Origin: Phaeosaccion multiseriatum
Taxonomy: Eukaryota; Ochrophyta, other classes
Length of the DNA stretch: 64,000 nt
Assembly (NCBI GenBank): GCA_965112735.1
Contig: OZ218951.1
Span: 4,340,001-4,404,000 of the forward strand
Reading direction: 5' to 3'
Both the position numbers and the translations under genes were made by a program. Of this stretch, positions 1 through 10,786 are shown piece after piece. The notes under the pieces are model-generated. The model was not told the DNA's origin and did no database searches. It saw nothing but the letters and a program-made list of their open reading frames with translations. Each line of letters starts with the position of its first letter. Within the stretch, counting starts at the first letter, position 1.

Positions 1-304
1 CCACTCCGTCTGACTGCTGAGTAGCTGCCACAGCCCCGATTCCCAAGGCTACAGCCATCAGCGGTCCGGCCGCAACGAGACCGACGGCCGCTCCGGCAGC
101 TCCCGCTCCCATCACTTCCTCTTTTGACGGACCCCTTCCTTCATCACTCTTATCCACCTTCTGCATCTTCGTAGGGGGAGACATCTTCTCCTCCAGGGCC
201 TTCTTTAGCAGCCGCTCGACAAACGAGTTGGCTGCTAGGGCGGAGGTGACGGAAATGAGCAGCAGGAGCAGCAGGCACGTGGAGCCTCTGGTAACCAAAA
301 TCAT
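1..304 (-). CDS. 5' part of a small secretory/membrane protein, runs off the left edge
   Basis: An open frame starts at the ATG at 304 (reverse strand) and reaches the window edge without a stop, giving 101 residues. It begins with a signal-peptide-like segment: a short polar start with one Arg, a run of six Leu, then SALAA as a plausible cleavage site. A charged stretch follows (FVERLLKKALEEK, then a Lys/Asp-rich part), and from about residue 65 an Ala/Gly-rich hydrophobic segment (GAGAAGAAVGLVAAGPLMAV) that could cross a membrane. The 292 bp between this start and the next gene (597, plus strand) could hold a shared divergent promoter. I do not recognise the family. The frame is supported by its signal-peptide logic and lack of stops; exons beyond the edge cannot be seen. 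Confidence 0.55.
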   Translation of the reverse strand, partial: MILVTRGSTCLLLLLLISVTSALAANSFVERLLKKALEEKMSPPTKMQKVDKSDEGRGPSKEEVMGAGAAGAAVGLVAAGPLMAVALGIGAVAATQQSDGV

Positions 305-596
305 GCAAAGCTTGGCCTCTTTTGGTGTGGAGTGCAATGCGATGGGATTCCCTCTCTTTCCCTCCTTCTGAGTTCTGAAAATTTCTCATCGCATCTGGTA
401 GTCGCTTGTCATCTGTGACTCCGTATCCGCGCAGCCCACACAGGCAGGCCCCACCTGCCCTTTTGGAGCAGGAATCTGCAGCGTACGCCACCCAACGTAG
501 CAGCCAGAAGGAAAACAGCCACAGTACATACCAAAGCACCGACAGAAGCAGCAACAGCAGCAGCAACAGCAGCGCAGCAGCGTTACAGGCCACGGA

Positions 597-1828
597 ATGT
601 CACTCGAGAAGCTCTCCCTGTACACCGCCTTGGTTGTAACCGGCGTGGTCATCCAGCTCGCGTATGACACCAGTGTTGGGCCGCTGGAGCAGGCTCTGTT
701 TGCCTATCATCCCATTTGCATGACCTTGGGGTGAGAAGCAAGTAAAATGTCCGCCCTCTTGAGCATGAACGTGTCTTTCTGCCCTTCTCCGTCCCCCTCC
801 TTTCCTCTTCGACACCTGACAACTCCCCGTCTCCCTCGGCCCTGACCTGACACCCCTCTAGGACTGTGCTCATGGCGACAGCCTCTATCCTGGCCACGCG
901 CTCTCGGCACCGGGTGGACACGGTAGCCTCCAAGAGGCTCCGTGTGGTGTGGCATGTTGCGCTCAACGGCGCCGCTGTCCTCTTGGCGGGTGGCGGCTTC
1001 TACAGCATCTGGGAGAATAAGAATATACGAGGGAAGCCGCACTATACCACCTGGCACTCCTGGGTTGGTATAGGAATGGGAGCTCTTTGGTTCCTGTCTG
1101 CCTCACAAGGGAGCTTCAAGCTGGCCGCAAGCGGGGGCAAGGGCCTCAAGGTACGCTCCTGAATGAGCCAAGGGTGCCGAACGCGAAAGGGTGGTGCTGA
1201 GGATAGTCTCTCTCAATGTGAAGTCTTGGTTTGCTGCTGGTTATGACTCGTGGGATGAGAAAGAACATGACGGCCCTGTGACCCTCCCCTCTACTTTTGT
1301 GCCCTCCCTCTCTCTCTCTCCCTCTCCCTCTTCTCTCTCCATTCCCCCTCCCTCCCTCGCTCGCTCCGTCTCTGTCTCTCTCTCCGTCTATGTCTCTTCG
1401 CCTCTTTCTCTGTCTCTTTTGTCTCCTTTGCTGTCTCTGTCTCCCTCCTCCCTCCCTCCCTCCCTCGCTCCCTCCCCCTCTCCCCCCCCCCCCTCTCTTC
1501 TCTCTCTCTCTCGCTCCTCCTCTCCCAGTGGTTGTGGGTTTCCATGATTCACCGCTTCTTGGGCCTCTTTGGCTTTCTCACCGGGCTCGTCGCCGTGGGT
1601 CTCGGCTTTCAAAGCAATTGGGCGCGCAAGAATATGGGCGAGGGTTTGATTCAGGCCCTCACTCTGCTTCTGGTGTTGCTCGGCGCGGTCATAGCTCTGT
1701 CACCGCTGATAGAGGGGAGGGGGAAGTCGCGAGGAGGAGCAGCAGGGGGCCAGGGGCAAGGGGCGGGTGAAGTCGTCGCAAGCGGCTCATCGTCATCTTC
1801 GAATAAGGAGGGAAAGAAAAAAGCTTAG
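597..1828 (+). CDS. Cytochrome b561 family transmembrane protein
   Basis: Three exons join in frame: 597-730, 862-1150 and 1529-1828 (723 nt, 240 residues), all GT-AG. The protein has about six hydrophobic segments. Four histidines lie at residues 38 (YHP), 76 (WHVAL), 110 (WHSWVG) and 149 (IHRFLG). Their spacing of 38, 34 and 39 matches the two haem-coordinating pairs of the CYB561 family (38 with 110, 76 with 149). Such proteins carry electrons across internal membranes, usually with ascorbate as donor; the donor here is inference. The C-terminal tail after about residue 195 is Gly/Ser-rich with a basic end (GKKKA). Intron 2 is a long CT-rich stretch. The ATG at 597 is the first in frame and puts the first helix at the N-terminus. 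The family call is firm; the membrane it sits in is unknown. Confidence 0.88.
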
Positions 1829-2570
1829 TGAGTGAGTGAGTGAGTGACTGACTGGGTGAGTGTGTGTGTTTGTACGTGAGGGTACGTGTGTGTGTGTGTG
1901 TGTGTGCGTGTGTGTGTGCGTTGCATGTGTGTGCGTGGGTGTGCGTGCGTGCGTGCATGATTGAGTGAGTAGTGAGTGAGGTGGTGTTCACACGTTAGAG
2001 AAAGGGGAAGGCCCCGCATGATGAGATCCTTGCGATACGCTTTGTCATCGCTTTCCGAATACGACTCTCGGCGCTTTGGGCGACCGTACTATTGCCAATT
2101 GAAAGACAAGAGGCCGCAGCGAGCAGCAGCAAAAGAAAGTTGCCTACTCACCCACCCAAGGGCATCTCGTGTAAAAGAATTTGTACATTTATCGTATACA
2201 TTGGAAGTTAGGCAGGGCTTTCAGCCCTGGTGGGGCCCCTGCCCCTGCCCCTGCCCCTACCCCGGCACTGCGGTAGCCCTGCTCTACCTCTCACCTAGCG
2301 CGGCCTTTCGATCCCCTCTCGGAGCCGAGTCTGTTCTCTCCTGGCCCGATTGGCTTCCTTTTCTCCTCTCCCTCCGCCCCCTTCCCTATTCTACAATGCG
2401 CCTAAAGCCTCTGTCCTGGCAAGTCTCCTTCGTTTGCTGCAAAAAGCCCTCCTCCTTCGGCTCCCCAGGTTGTTACGCCACATCAAAATCTTCCCTCTCT
2501 TTGCAAATATACACGTTCGGCCTCTGAACCCGCCCTTATCCTTCCTGCCCACAATTATTTAGCGTAGGGA
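1829..2570. repeat. GTGA/GT microsatellite and apparently empty intergenic DNA
   Basis: Immediately after the cytochrome b561 stop codon a GTGA run begins and passes into GT/GTGC repeats up to about 1975. From 1976 to 2570 there is mixed sequence with a CCCCTG run near 2230-2260. The open frames here have no recognisable domain or credible splice pattern. I see 3' UTR or intergenic sequence only. Confidence 0.6.
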
Positions 2571-2873
2571 CTAAATCTCCAGCTTGACCATCCAGAAGAA
2601 GGCCAAGCCCGAGAACATCACAAATAACTCCAGGTTATTGGAGGAGTGTGCCCCCCAGGGCTGGGAATCGAGATATGGATGTCGCTCCGGCTGCGGTGGT
2701 GGTTGTTGTTGCTGATGATTGTGGTATCGGAGGCTCGCCCCACCCCATGGCACGGCTGCGATGGACATGGAGAATGGCCCGCAAAATCCCCCGCTTGCTG
2801 CTCTTTACCAGCCCGGCTCCCGCCACACTCGGATGCTTGTCCTCACGCCCTTCTTCGTGTTGAGTTCGCCCGT
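2571..2873 (-). other. Unresolved exon-like stretch, possibly the 3' end of a minus-strand gene
   Basis: On the reverse strand a good pyrimidine tract ending in CTCAAG sits near 2874. It is followed by an open stretch reading TGELNTKKGVRTSIRVWREP, then a stop. In another frame, 2768 down to 2571 encodes 65 residues ending in a hydrophobic tail (LFVMFSGLAFFWMV then KLEI and stop) that looks like a tail anchor. A third frame ends at 2635. No combination of introns I tried is clearly better than the others, and no upstream exon is secure because 2930-3330 is full of G and C runs. It may be the 3' end of a short gene lying between the coiled-coil gene and the cytochrome gene, or chance. Confidence 0.22.
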
Positions 2874-3338
2874 CTTGAGAGCACAAGGGGGGGCAAAGAA
2901 GGAGGAAGTTGAAGGAATGCTCGGATCCTGCGAAAAGATCTGAAAGATCTCCACCTCAGACACGCAGCTTTAGTCCTTCTGTTGCTCCTGCGTCTTCTGC
3001 TGCTTCTCTTGCTCCTCCTAAGTTATCTCTATCTCTCTGATGGGCCTATTATTCTCTTTTCTTCAAGATGGGGTTGGGACCCTTTTGGGGGGGGGGGTCG
3101 TGGCCCCCCTGGGGCAATTTCCAGTTTCGATTTTTTCTTTTCTTCTCCCACCTCTTTCAACGCGAACCTTGCATTCCCCCCCCTTCCCCCCCCTTGCAGT
3201 CTGACCCCCCCCCCTAAGGGCAGGACAGATCGGCCATCGCACATAGACACCAACCAGCGCGGGCGGCCCCCCTTCAGCCCTTGGTTTGAGGTCTAACGAC
3301 CACCAGATTGTATTTACATTGACTGCCACCCTTCTCCT

Positions 3339-4394
3339 CTACAGCATGACTCCTCCTTCTGGGGTCCGGCCCATGCCTGCAGTGCCACTCTGCCCTGCTA
3401 CGTCTTCCTCTTCGTTGCCGCCCATCCCTCCCGGCAAGCCCATGCCAATGCGGCTACTGCTCCTGCTGCTGCTACTGCTACCACCACTGCCCACACCGCT
3501 CCCTGCGGTGGCGCCTCCCTCTTGCTTCGGCAAGCTGTAGCCCATGCCCAGCAGCAGCCGTTTCATGACTTCGGCTCTCTTTCGCTTCACCTTGAGGGCC
3601 ACTTGGTTCTCAGACAGCGCCTGCTTGAAGTCGTGGTCGTCAGGGCTCTCCCTGCCAAGTCAAAGTGAAGCAAGCCGCGAAGTGTGCGCATGGAGGAGGA
3701 CGGGGGGCAGGTCAGAGAGAAAGAGAGAGAAAGGGTCATCGGGAATTTCATCCTCCAGTCCATTCCACGGTTCAAGCCCTGAGCTGGCATCATAACGAGC
3801 AAGTCGAACAACAACGGCCCCCCGAGACCACGATAGGTTCGCCCCCCCTCCGTCTGTGGTGCAATTGTGTTTGTTCAGCCGCAGCCCACCCCAGTTCCCA
3901 CGAACCGCCCGCCTCGTGGCTTACGTGAGTGCCTTCTCTAGCTCGACATTGCTCCTGTCGAGGTGCTTGATGCTATTCTCTAGCTCGTTGAGGTCGGCCT
4001 CGATCACCTACACGCACAGGGGGGAGGAAGGGCGGTCAGGGAGTTAGAGAAACAACCGCGTGCATCAAAACTTGGGCATTGCTTGCTCTTAGCAGTAGGG
4101 TGCGGGGGGGGGGGTGTTCTCCGCTGCGGAGAGGTCAGCGAGAGCGCCACAAACCTTTCCGTTTCGTGCCCCGACCGACTGAACTTCCCTCTAACTTCTC
4201 TCCCTCTCCCCCCCATCCGGTAGTCAACATCCCCAGCACCAACGAGCACTCTTCGAAGGGAAAGAAGTCACCTGCGGTCTCCTCTCTTTATAGTCGTTTC
4301 CCTCCGTACGAAGCTTGGCCTCCAAGGCATCCAGAGAGGACTGACAGGAATCGCCACTCCGCTCAGGCAGCGGGATGGCGATCGGATCCACCAT
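3339..4394 (-). CDS. Small coiled-coil protein of unknown function
   Basis: Three reverse-strand exons join in frame: 4394-4272, 4007-3925 and 3651-3339 (519 nt, 172 residues), with GT-AG introns. The start is MVDPIAIPLPERSG. A helical region of about 80 residues follows, with heptad-like spacing: LEAKLRTEG..., then ADLNELENSIKHLDRSN, then DHDFKQALSENQVALKVKRK. After about residue 105 the chain turns low-complexity (Gly/Ser-rich, GMGG) up to the stop. The pattern of a helix, a 'HLDRSN' turn and a second helix starting 'DFKQAL' recalls short fungal proteasome-assembly coiled-coil proteins such as Tma17, but this is only an impression. All three splice joints keep the heptads in phase, which supports the model. 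It diverges from ispE with 363 bp between starts. Confidence 0.72.
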
Positions 4395-4757
4395 CCTCTC
4401 CTCTTCCCCCCTCGTTGGTCGCGGAATAAGGGCAGCCCGTGAGGAGCAAGAGCAGCAGGAGGAGGAGGAGGGAGGCGGTAGAAGGGAAGCACGTAGAGGA
4501 GCAAGAGCGATATCCAAGAGCAAGAGCCGAGCGAGAAATTAGGAAGAACCAACGTACTCACAGATGGCCACCCACGGGTGCAGGAGGGGGGAACTGTGTG
4601 TTCACCTTTCCTTCCCCCTCTTCTAACACAACACCTCGATGCATCAGCAGGAGGTTAGAGGATAAGTCGCTGCCAGTCTCTCTCTCTTCTACTTTGCAAC
4701 AAGCGTGTGGCTGGCTACAACGTTCAAAGCTTTGGACTGAGGTCAAAAAGCCTTGCG

Positions 4758-6582
4758 ATGTGTCAGAAGGCACCTACTCGCGTGAGGGCGATGGCCGTTG
4801 GCATGGTGCTCAGCCTGACCTTCGTTTGCCTCCCACCTTGCCTCGCCTTCATGGGTCCTCTTGGGGGAAGACCCGTAGCGGGAAGGGGACTGAGTATTGT
4901 GGGGGGAAGCGGCAACATCGGCAGCAGTGGCAGCATATGTTCAAGAAGCAGCCGGAGCTGCACGGATCGAGGCAGGACTGTGGCAGGACGCCGGTGTCGT
5001 GCAGCGAACAGCAGCCGCAGATGGGCAGTGAAGCCCGGGAACGTGGTGCAGAGGCCGACAGACAAGGGGCCCTGCGAACTCGAGCTGTTCTGCCCGGCAA
5101 AGGTGCGACACAAGGCGGAGAACACAGGACCTTGGTTGAGGCACGAGGGGAATCGCTTGTGGGGAGGCGCGGGGGGGATGGGGAGGAGGAAGGGTTGCTT
5201 GAGCAAGGGTGCATTGAGCTTTGCACCGATGTTGCACAACCTTCTGTGGGCGTGGGTGTTGTTGCGTGTTCATCAGTGGCAGGCATGTTCCTTCCCCTTC
5301 CGTGGAGAAATAATAACGCCCCACTCCTGCTCTATCCCTCTCGTGAACTATTCTGCTGTTTGCATGCCCTCCGTCGACAAGATCAACCTCTTTCTGCGGA
5401 TGATGGGCAAGAGGCCAGACAACTACAACGAGTTGGCGTCGCTATTTCAGGTCAGTGAACAGAAGATGGCAGTAGGCGATCGAAGAGGATTGACTACAGT
5501 ACAGACCTCGTATGCTCCGCTGTGTTTCCTCGCTGTCCCTCGGGTTGGTGCGAAAGGTGTATGCTTGAAGCTCACTATGCACCCCACCCCCACCCCCCGC
5601 CCCTCTTCCCCTCCCTTTCACACCAAACGCATGGAACCCGGACTTATCGTCGTTGTTGTTGCTACTGTTGATGCTGTTTTTGTTCTTGCTGCTGCTGCTA
5701 CTGCCATTGTCGTCTTCATCGTTTTTGCTGTTACTTTAAAGACGGTGGGCTTCGGGGACAAGCTGTTTTTCTACCGCCTCGGGCCCGACGCACAAGACGA
5801 CTCCATGTCGTGCACAAACACAGACCTGCCCACAGGCAAGACCAACCTCATCATTAGGGCCATCGAGGTGTACAGGGAGGTCACCGGCATCGAGGACTAC
5901 TTCCATGTTAGTATATGAGAGAGAGGAGGAAGTGAAGTGCTTCGAGCGGTGTCTACAGTGCAAAGCGGTCTCTCCCTATGTATCTATCGATGTATCTACA
6001 TCCCGCGAGACAGTCTTCTTCGTGGTGTGTGTTCTGTTTCTGTTGTATTCCTTTGTCCGCCCCTGATTGCGGCTTGGGCCATTCTTCCCCCACCTTTCAC
6101 CTCCCACCCCCGTTCGCTGCTTCACTCTGTGTTGCCCCTCACTCTCTTCCCCGTCATTCCACTCCCCCCTCCCCCCCCCTTACTTCGTTTCCTTTAGATC
6201 CACGTGGAGAAGCGCATTCCCCCACAAGCTGGTATGGGAGGGGGCAGCGCCAACGCCGCCACCACTCTGTTTGGGCTGAACGAGCTGTGCGGTCGTCAGT
6301 GCACTCAAGAGGTGAGGGAGGGAGAGAGAGGGGGCCAGGAGAGAGGATGACCCATGCCGCAATCAGTGTCGGAGAAGGGGGGACGAGCAGGGTGTGAGGC
6401 ATCAAGTCATTACTGAGAGAGAGGCAACCCTTGTGGGCAGCCTTCCTTCCCTCCTCAGTACACCGCTCCTCCTCCTCCTCCTCCTCCTCCTCCTCCTCCT
6501 CCTCCTCCTCCTCCTCCTCCTCCTCCTCCTCCTCCTCCTCCTCCTCCTCCTCCTCCTCCTCCTCCTCGTCCTCCTCCTGCTG

Positions 6583-6641
<59 letters not shown>

Positions 6642-8097
6642 GCCGCTCTTGTTGCTGCTGCTTTTGACCCATACAATGCTGCTTGTCCCTCCCTTCCACC
6701 CCTCCTCCCCCCCCCTATCAGCAACTGGGGGAAATGGGCGCGGAGCTGGGGTCGGACGTAACGTTCTTCTTCAGCAGAGGCACCTCTTACTGCACGGGCA
6801 GGGGAGAGATCCTGCGCAATGTCAAACCCCTTCCGCAGACACAGTAAGTTGCCAAGTCTCGCTTGCACCATCCACTGCCATCCTCTCTCTCACTCCCGCC
6901 TCCCTTCTCATTACCCTATCTCACCCTACCCTACTCTGTGCGGATGATCTCTCTAACCTGATACCTTCCTTCCTTCCTTCCTTCCTTCCTTCCTTCCTTC
7001 CTTCCTTCCTTCCTTCCTTCCTTCCTTCCTTCCTTCCTTCCTTCCTTCCTTTTCCTTCTTTCCTTTCTTCCTTCCTTCCTTCCTTCCTTCCTTCCTCGGT
7101 CGCGTCGGGACAACAGAGTTTGGCTCATCAAGATCCGCGAGGGTCTCTCCACGCCACTGGTCTTCAAATCATTGGACTATGACATGGTCTCTTCAGTGGA
7201 CCCCGAGCAGCTGCTAAAGGAGTTTATGGAGAAGGAGGACCCGGCAGAGGCCACGTATATCAACGATCTGGAGGTGCCTGCGTTCAAGGTGCTGCCCAAG
7301 CTGGCAGAGGTCAAGAAGGACTTGGAGGTACGGGAGTTGGTGGTCAGGGAGGGGAGGGAGGGGAGGCAAAGGGGAGGGCAGGGAGAGGGGAGGGGAGGGA
7401 GGTAAGGGATGGGGGGGGAGGGGAGGGAAGGGGAGGGGAGGGGAGGGGAGATGAGGATGAGGGGAGGGGAAGAAGGCTGAGCAGAGCATGAGCAGAGCGT
7501 ATCCGTGCACGAGAGGGGAGGAGGCGTTGTCCACAATACCTAGCGAGTGCTCTATCAATCGACCGCTCCATCAGTCCACCAATCAATCAGATTGGGCCAG
7601 GCCACGCATTCACACAGTTCCTTCCCTCCCTCCTCTCTCTCTTCTCTCCCTCCCTCCCTCTCCCTCCCTCTCTCTCTCCCCTTTGGTGCGCACACACACA
7701 CACACACACACATCACACACAATAGGCCTACGGCTTCCCGAGAGTGATGATGAGCGGCAGCGGCTCCACCATCTTCTGTATCGGCCTTCCCTCCGGAGAG
7801 CTTGCCGCCTCCTGGCCGCGCCCCTTCCTCGTCAAGTGGGACTGCTCCATTTGGGTCACAACCTTCATCAGCAGGTTGGTTGGGTGGGTGGGTGGGTGGA
7901 TAGGTGGTTGGTTGGTTGGTTGGGTGGGTGGGTGGGTTGATAGGTTGGTTGGTTGGTTGGCTGGTTGGCTGGTTGGTTGGTTGGTTGGTTGGTTGGTTAA
8001 TCGTCGGTTGGTGCGTCGGTCGATCTGGTTTGTTTCGGTGGGATCTAAGAACGGACCAGAGAGAGGAAGAGAGAGCGAGAGAGAAGAGAGAGAAGAG

Positions 8098-8134
<37 letters not shown>

Positions 8135-8637
8135 CAGAGAGAGAGAGCATTCATGGAGGCACACAGCAGCACCGCACGCGGGGAAGGACAGAACACCCAG
8201 CCCCCCCCCCCCCCCCTCTCTTCTCCTCCTTGCAGGGTGTATTGGATTGGATTGGATTGGATTGGGTTGGGGCTGGTTCATTGCCTCTCTCCGCCTTGGA
8301 TGCAGCAACCATCCCTCGTTGCTTCCCTTGTGACTGGTGGAATTAGTCCCCTCTCTACGCCCCTCCCTCGCCCCTCCGTTTCCCATACTGACCTCTGTGT
8401 ATATGCGTATGTGTGTGTGCGTGCGTGTGTACGTGTATGTATATGTGTGTGCATCTCTCTCTCTCTCTCTCTGTCTGTCTATGTATGTGTGTGTGCGCGC
8501 GTGCGTGTTTCAGGCCCGAGGACGAGCACCTCTGGTACAAACAGGAGACTCCGTACGCCCCCCCCACTGAAGCAATTAGCGGTAGCAGCAGCAGCAGCAG
8601 TAGCAATGGAGGTGGCGTTTCCCCGCCACCAGCTTAG
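4758..8637 (+). CDS. ispE: Plastid 4-diphosphocytidyl-2-C-methyl-D-erythritol kinase (IspE)
   Basis: Eight exons (4758-5102, 5382-5450, 5742-5906, 6198-6311, 6722-6843, 7117-7327, 7726-7874, 8514-8637) join to 1,299 nt, 432 residues. The enzyme is a GHMP kinase that phosphorylates CDP-methylerythritol at the 2-hydroxyl in the plastid MEP route to isoprenoid precursors. Family signatures: the N-terminal PAKINLF (split across the first junction) followed by LGKRP-like GKRPDNYNEL, the ATP-binding glycine loop PPQAGMGGGSANAA near residues 201-214, GSDVTFFF, and the C-terminal MSGSGSTIF near 351-359. The first 112 residues are an extension: a signal peptide (VGMVLSLTFVCLPPCLA) followed directly by F, then a basic Ser/Gly/Arg-rich transit region. 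This is the bipartite targeting layout of secondary red plastids. Every intron carries simple repeats. An alternative start at 4791 keeps the signal peptide. Confidence 0.93.
6466..7095. repeat. Microsatellites in ispE introns 4 and 5 (CTC, CTGCTC, CTTC)
   Basis: Intron 4 of ispE holds a CTC run (about 6466-6578) that changes to a CTGCTC run (about 6579-6640). Intron 5 holds a CTTC run (about 6966-7095) that ends some 20 bp before the 3' splice site. On the coding strand these are pyrimidine-rich and merge with the 3' splice-site tract. The long poly-Leu, poly-Ser and poly-Glu reading frames across them are artefacts of the repeats. Confidence 0.9.
7330..8160. repeat. Repeat-filled ispE introns 6 and 7 (GGGGA, GGTT/GGTG, GA)
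   Basis: Intron 6 (7328-7725) starts with a GGGA/GGGGA run and ends with CTCC and a CA run. Intron 7 (7875-8513) starts right at the splice donor with GGTT/GGTG tetranucleotides up to about 7998, then GA/CAGA repeats (8050-8150), an ATTGG run (8240-8268) and GT/CT repeats near its 3' end. Confidence 0.88.
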
Positions 8638-9445
8638 GTATCACATATCACATCACCGCCTTCTCTTACTTGAGCCATTAATGAATGTTTCGAGCATGGT
8701 ATACTCACGCTTTCCTACCGCTTGCATGATGTTACACCACATAAGAACATCCCTGGCACATTCCACGTGTGGGCCTTGAAAGTGTCCTTCCCGTTTCCCG
8801 TCCTCGCCCCACCAGATCGACCCCTGACACGCTATCCGCTATCCGCTGTCGCCGGCGCCAGCCGATCCGCTATTCGGCGGCCGATAGCGCGATAGCGCGC
8901 TGTCGAGAAAGTGGGCGACAGCGTGTCAGGGGTCGACCATCATCCTGTATTGCTTACGGTTGGGCCAGATATTGCTTACGGTTGGGCTAGCCGCTAAGTT
9001 GGTAAAGCGGAAAAAAGAAAAAACAAACCAGTGTGTCTGTGAGAGAGAGAGAGAGACGCCTTGCAGCCTGGGTTGTTGTTTTTAAACGCTGGGGTAGACT
9101 TGCTATAGCATTGGGAAACAGTTGGTAAGACGGGAAGACGGCAAAGTAAGAGAGAGAACATTGAGGGAGGGGGGGGGGGGGTTGGGAGGGAAGCCGGGAG
9201 CGAAAGCAGCAGGACCATAAGTGGCTTCGGCTTCGCTTACGACTGTGGACTATATTTTCTTTGTTCTTGCGCTTCGTTAATATGGCTGGGCGGCATGCCT
9301 GGTGGTGTATTTACTTGCCTCAACCCTCGTGTTGTTCTGCACAGTTCCCCTGTGTCTCTTGCGTCCCCTTTGTCCTCTTCTTTTGATTTCCTCTCCCTCC
9401 CTCCACCCTTGCCTCGTCGCTCCCTCGCTCTTTGCCTTACGTGTA
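8638..9445. other. Intergenic region between ispE and RPN6
   Basis: No open frame here has a recognisable domain. It contains the foldback element at 8817-8936, and just after it two direct copies of a 17-base unit (ATTGCTTACGGTTGGGC) at about 8949-8965 and 8971-8987. A G run lies near 9170-9181. The RPN6 promoter should fall in the last few hundred bases, which end in a CT-rich stretch. Confidence 0.6.
8817..8936. repeat. 120-bp foldback (palindromic) element, MITE-like
   Basis: The 17-base unit TCGACCCCTGACACGCT at 8817-8833 is repeated as a perfect reverse complement at 8920-8936. The interior is itself built of short inverted and direct pieces (CGCTATCCGCTATCCGC on the left, GATAGCGCGATAGCGCGC on the right, and a GCCGAT/CGGC hairpin in the centre), so most of the 120 bases could fold back. 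I see no convincing target-site duplication and no coding capacity. Confidence 0.7.
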
Positions 9446-10720
9446 ATGAATTCAAGACCGGGGGCAAATAGGCGGGCAACCATGTGGGAAGCAGAGACGA
9501 TGGAGGTGGATGCGGATGGTGTGGTCATCGAGATTGACAAGGACCCTGAGGGTGAGTAGCGGACTACCTTGAGCTTGACGGTAGCAAGTGAGCACAACCA
9601 CTTTCTGTCACCTCTCTCCCTCTCTGTCTCTCTCTCTCTCGCTCTCCCTTCTATCTCTCCGTCGCGCTCTTCACCCCCCTCCTTCCCCACTCTCTCCTCT
9701 TTTCTCTGTCTCCCCCCCCTCTGTCTATCTCCCTTTCCTGTTCACTCTTCCCCTTCTTCGCTCCCACCGAACGATCTTCCCCCTTCTCGCTCCGTCATTA
9801 TCTGTTCTCTCTCTCTCTCTCCCTCTCTCTCTCTCTCTCTCGTTCTCTCTTCTCTCTTCTCCCCCCACCCTCTCACCCCCGCCCTCTTCTCCTACCTCAC
9901 ACCGGACTACCTCTCTCACTCCCGCCCCGTATCTTCCTCCCTTCTCTCTCTCCTCCTCCTCCCTCCCTCTCACTCCTCTCCTATCCTTCCCTCCCACCGG
10001 ACTGGCCTCCCTCTCTCTCCCTCTCTCTCTCAGGCACTAAATTACGCTGTCAGCTCGACGCAGTCACCGCTGCATTCGAGAGCAGTAAGGACGATCAGGC
10101 CGCGATTAAGGGGTATAGAGAGATTTTAGACTACCAGCAGGAGGTAAGAGAGAGCACCGCGAGAGGGCACAGCACCAGTCTGACTGAATGGGCTTCATTG
10201 GATGAGATACCCAATACCAGCCATCCTCCGGACCTTCCTCCATGCGCTCAACTCACTCAAATCTAGTCAAGAGAGGCGGCAATGAAGACACGAACAGTTG
10301 TTGTTGGCGGAATGGGATTTGACTTTCCTCTCGAGCGTGCGACTCATTCAGAGATCCCGGCTCAATGAGGCAAAGAGGCAAAGAGGCAGCGGGTGGTGGT
10401 GATGGAGGGAACTGAAGAAGCCTTGCAGGGGGAGGGGGGGGGGCTTCAGACTTGTACAAGGGAAGGGAAGAAGGGGGTCTGGAGTGGCCATTGTTGTCAT
10501 CGCCATTTCCCCTCCACTTACTTAGGGAGGGAGGGAGAGGGAGGAAGGAAGGATTGATGGATGAATGGACGGATGATACAGGAATAAACAGCCTGATGGA
10601 GGTGCCTGACCCGGGGGAGGGGGTGAGGGGGGTGAAGATGAGTGTGGGGACTTGATTGAAGCGGCGGCTGCGCTCCTTGTTGTGGCCCAGCCCCCCCCCC
10701 CCTTCCTTTCCCCTTATCCT

Positions 10721-10786
<66 letters not shown>

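Noticed and set aside
2646-2912. Plus-strand frame starting with a Leu-rich signal-like segment (RWWLLLLMIVV)
   Set aside because: The hydrophobic run is the antisense of a CAA/CAC-rich repeat on the other strand; no downstream domain or conserved pattern supports it.
6394-7182. 262-residue Leu-rich open frame in the ispE region
   Set aside because: It spans introns 4 and 5 and reads exon 5 out of frame; the hydrophobic runs are CTC and CTTC repeats.
7904-8779. 291-residue open frame with GWLVGWLVG and later Cys/Val repeats
   Set aside because: It reads GGTT and GT repeats of ispE intron 7 and then the last ispE exon in the wrong frame.
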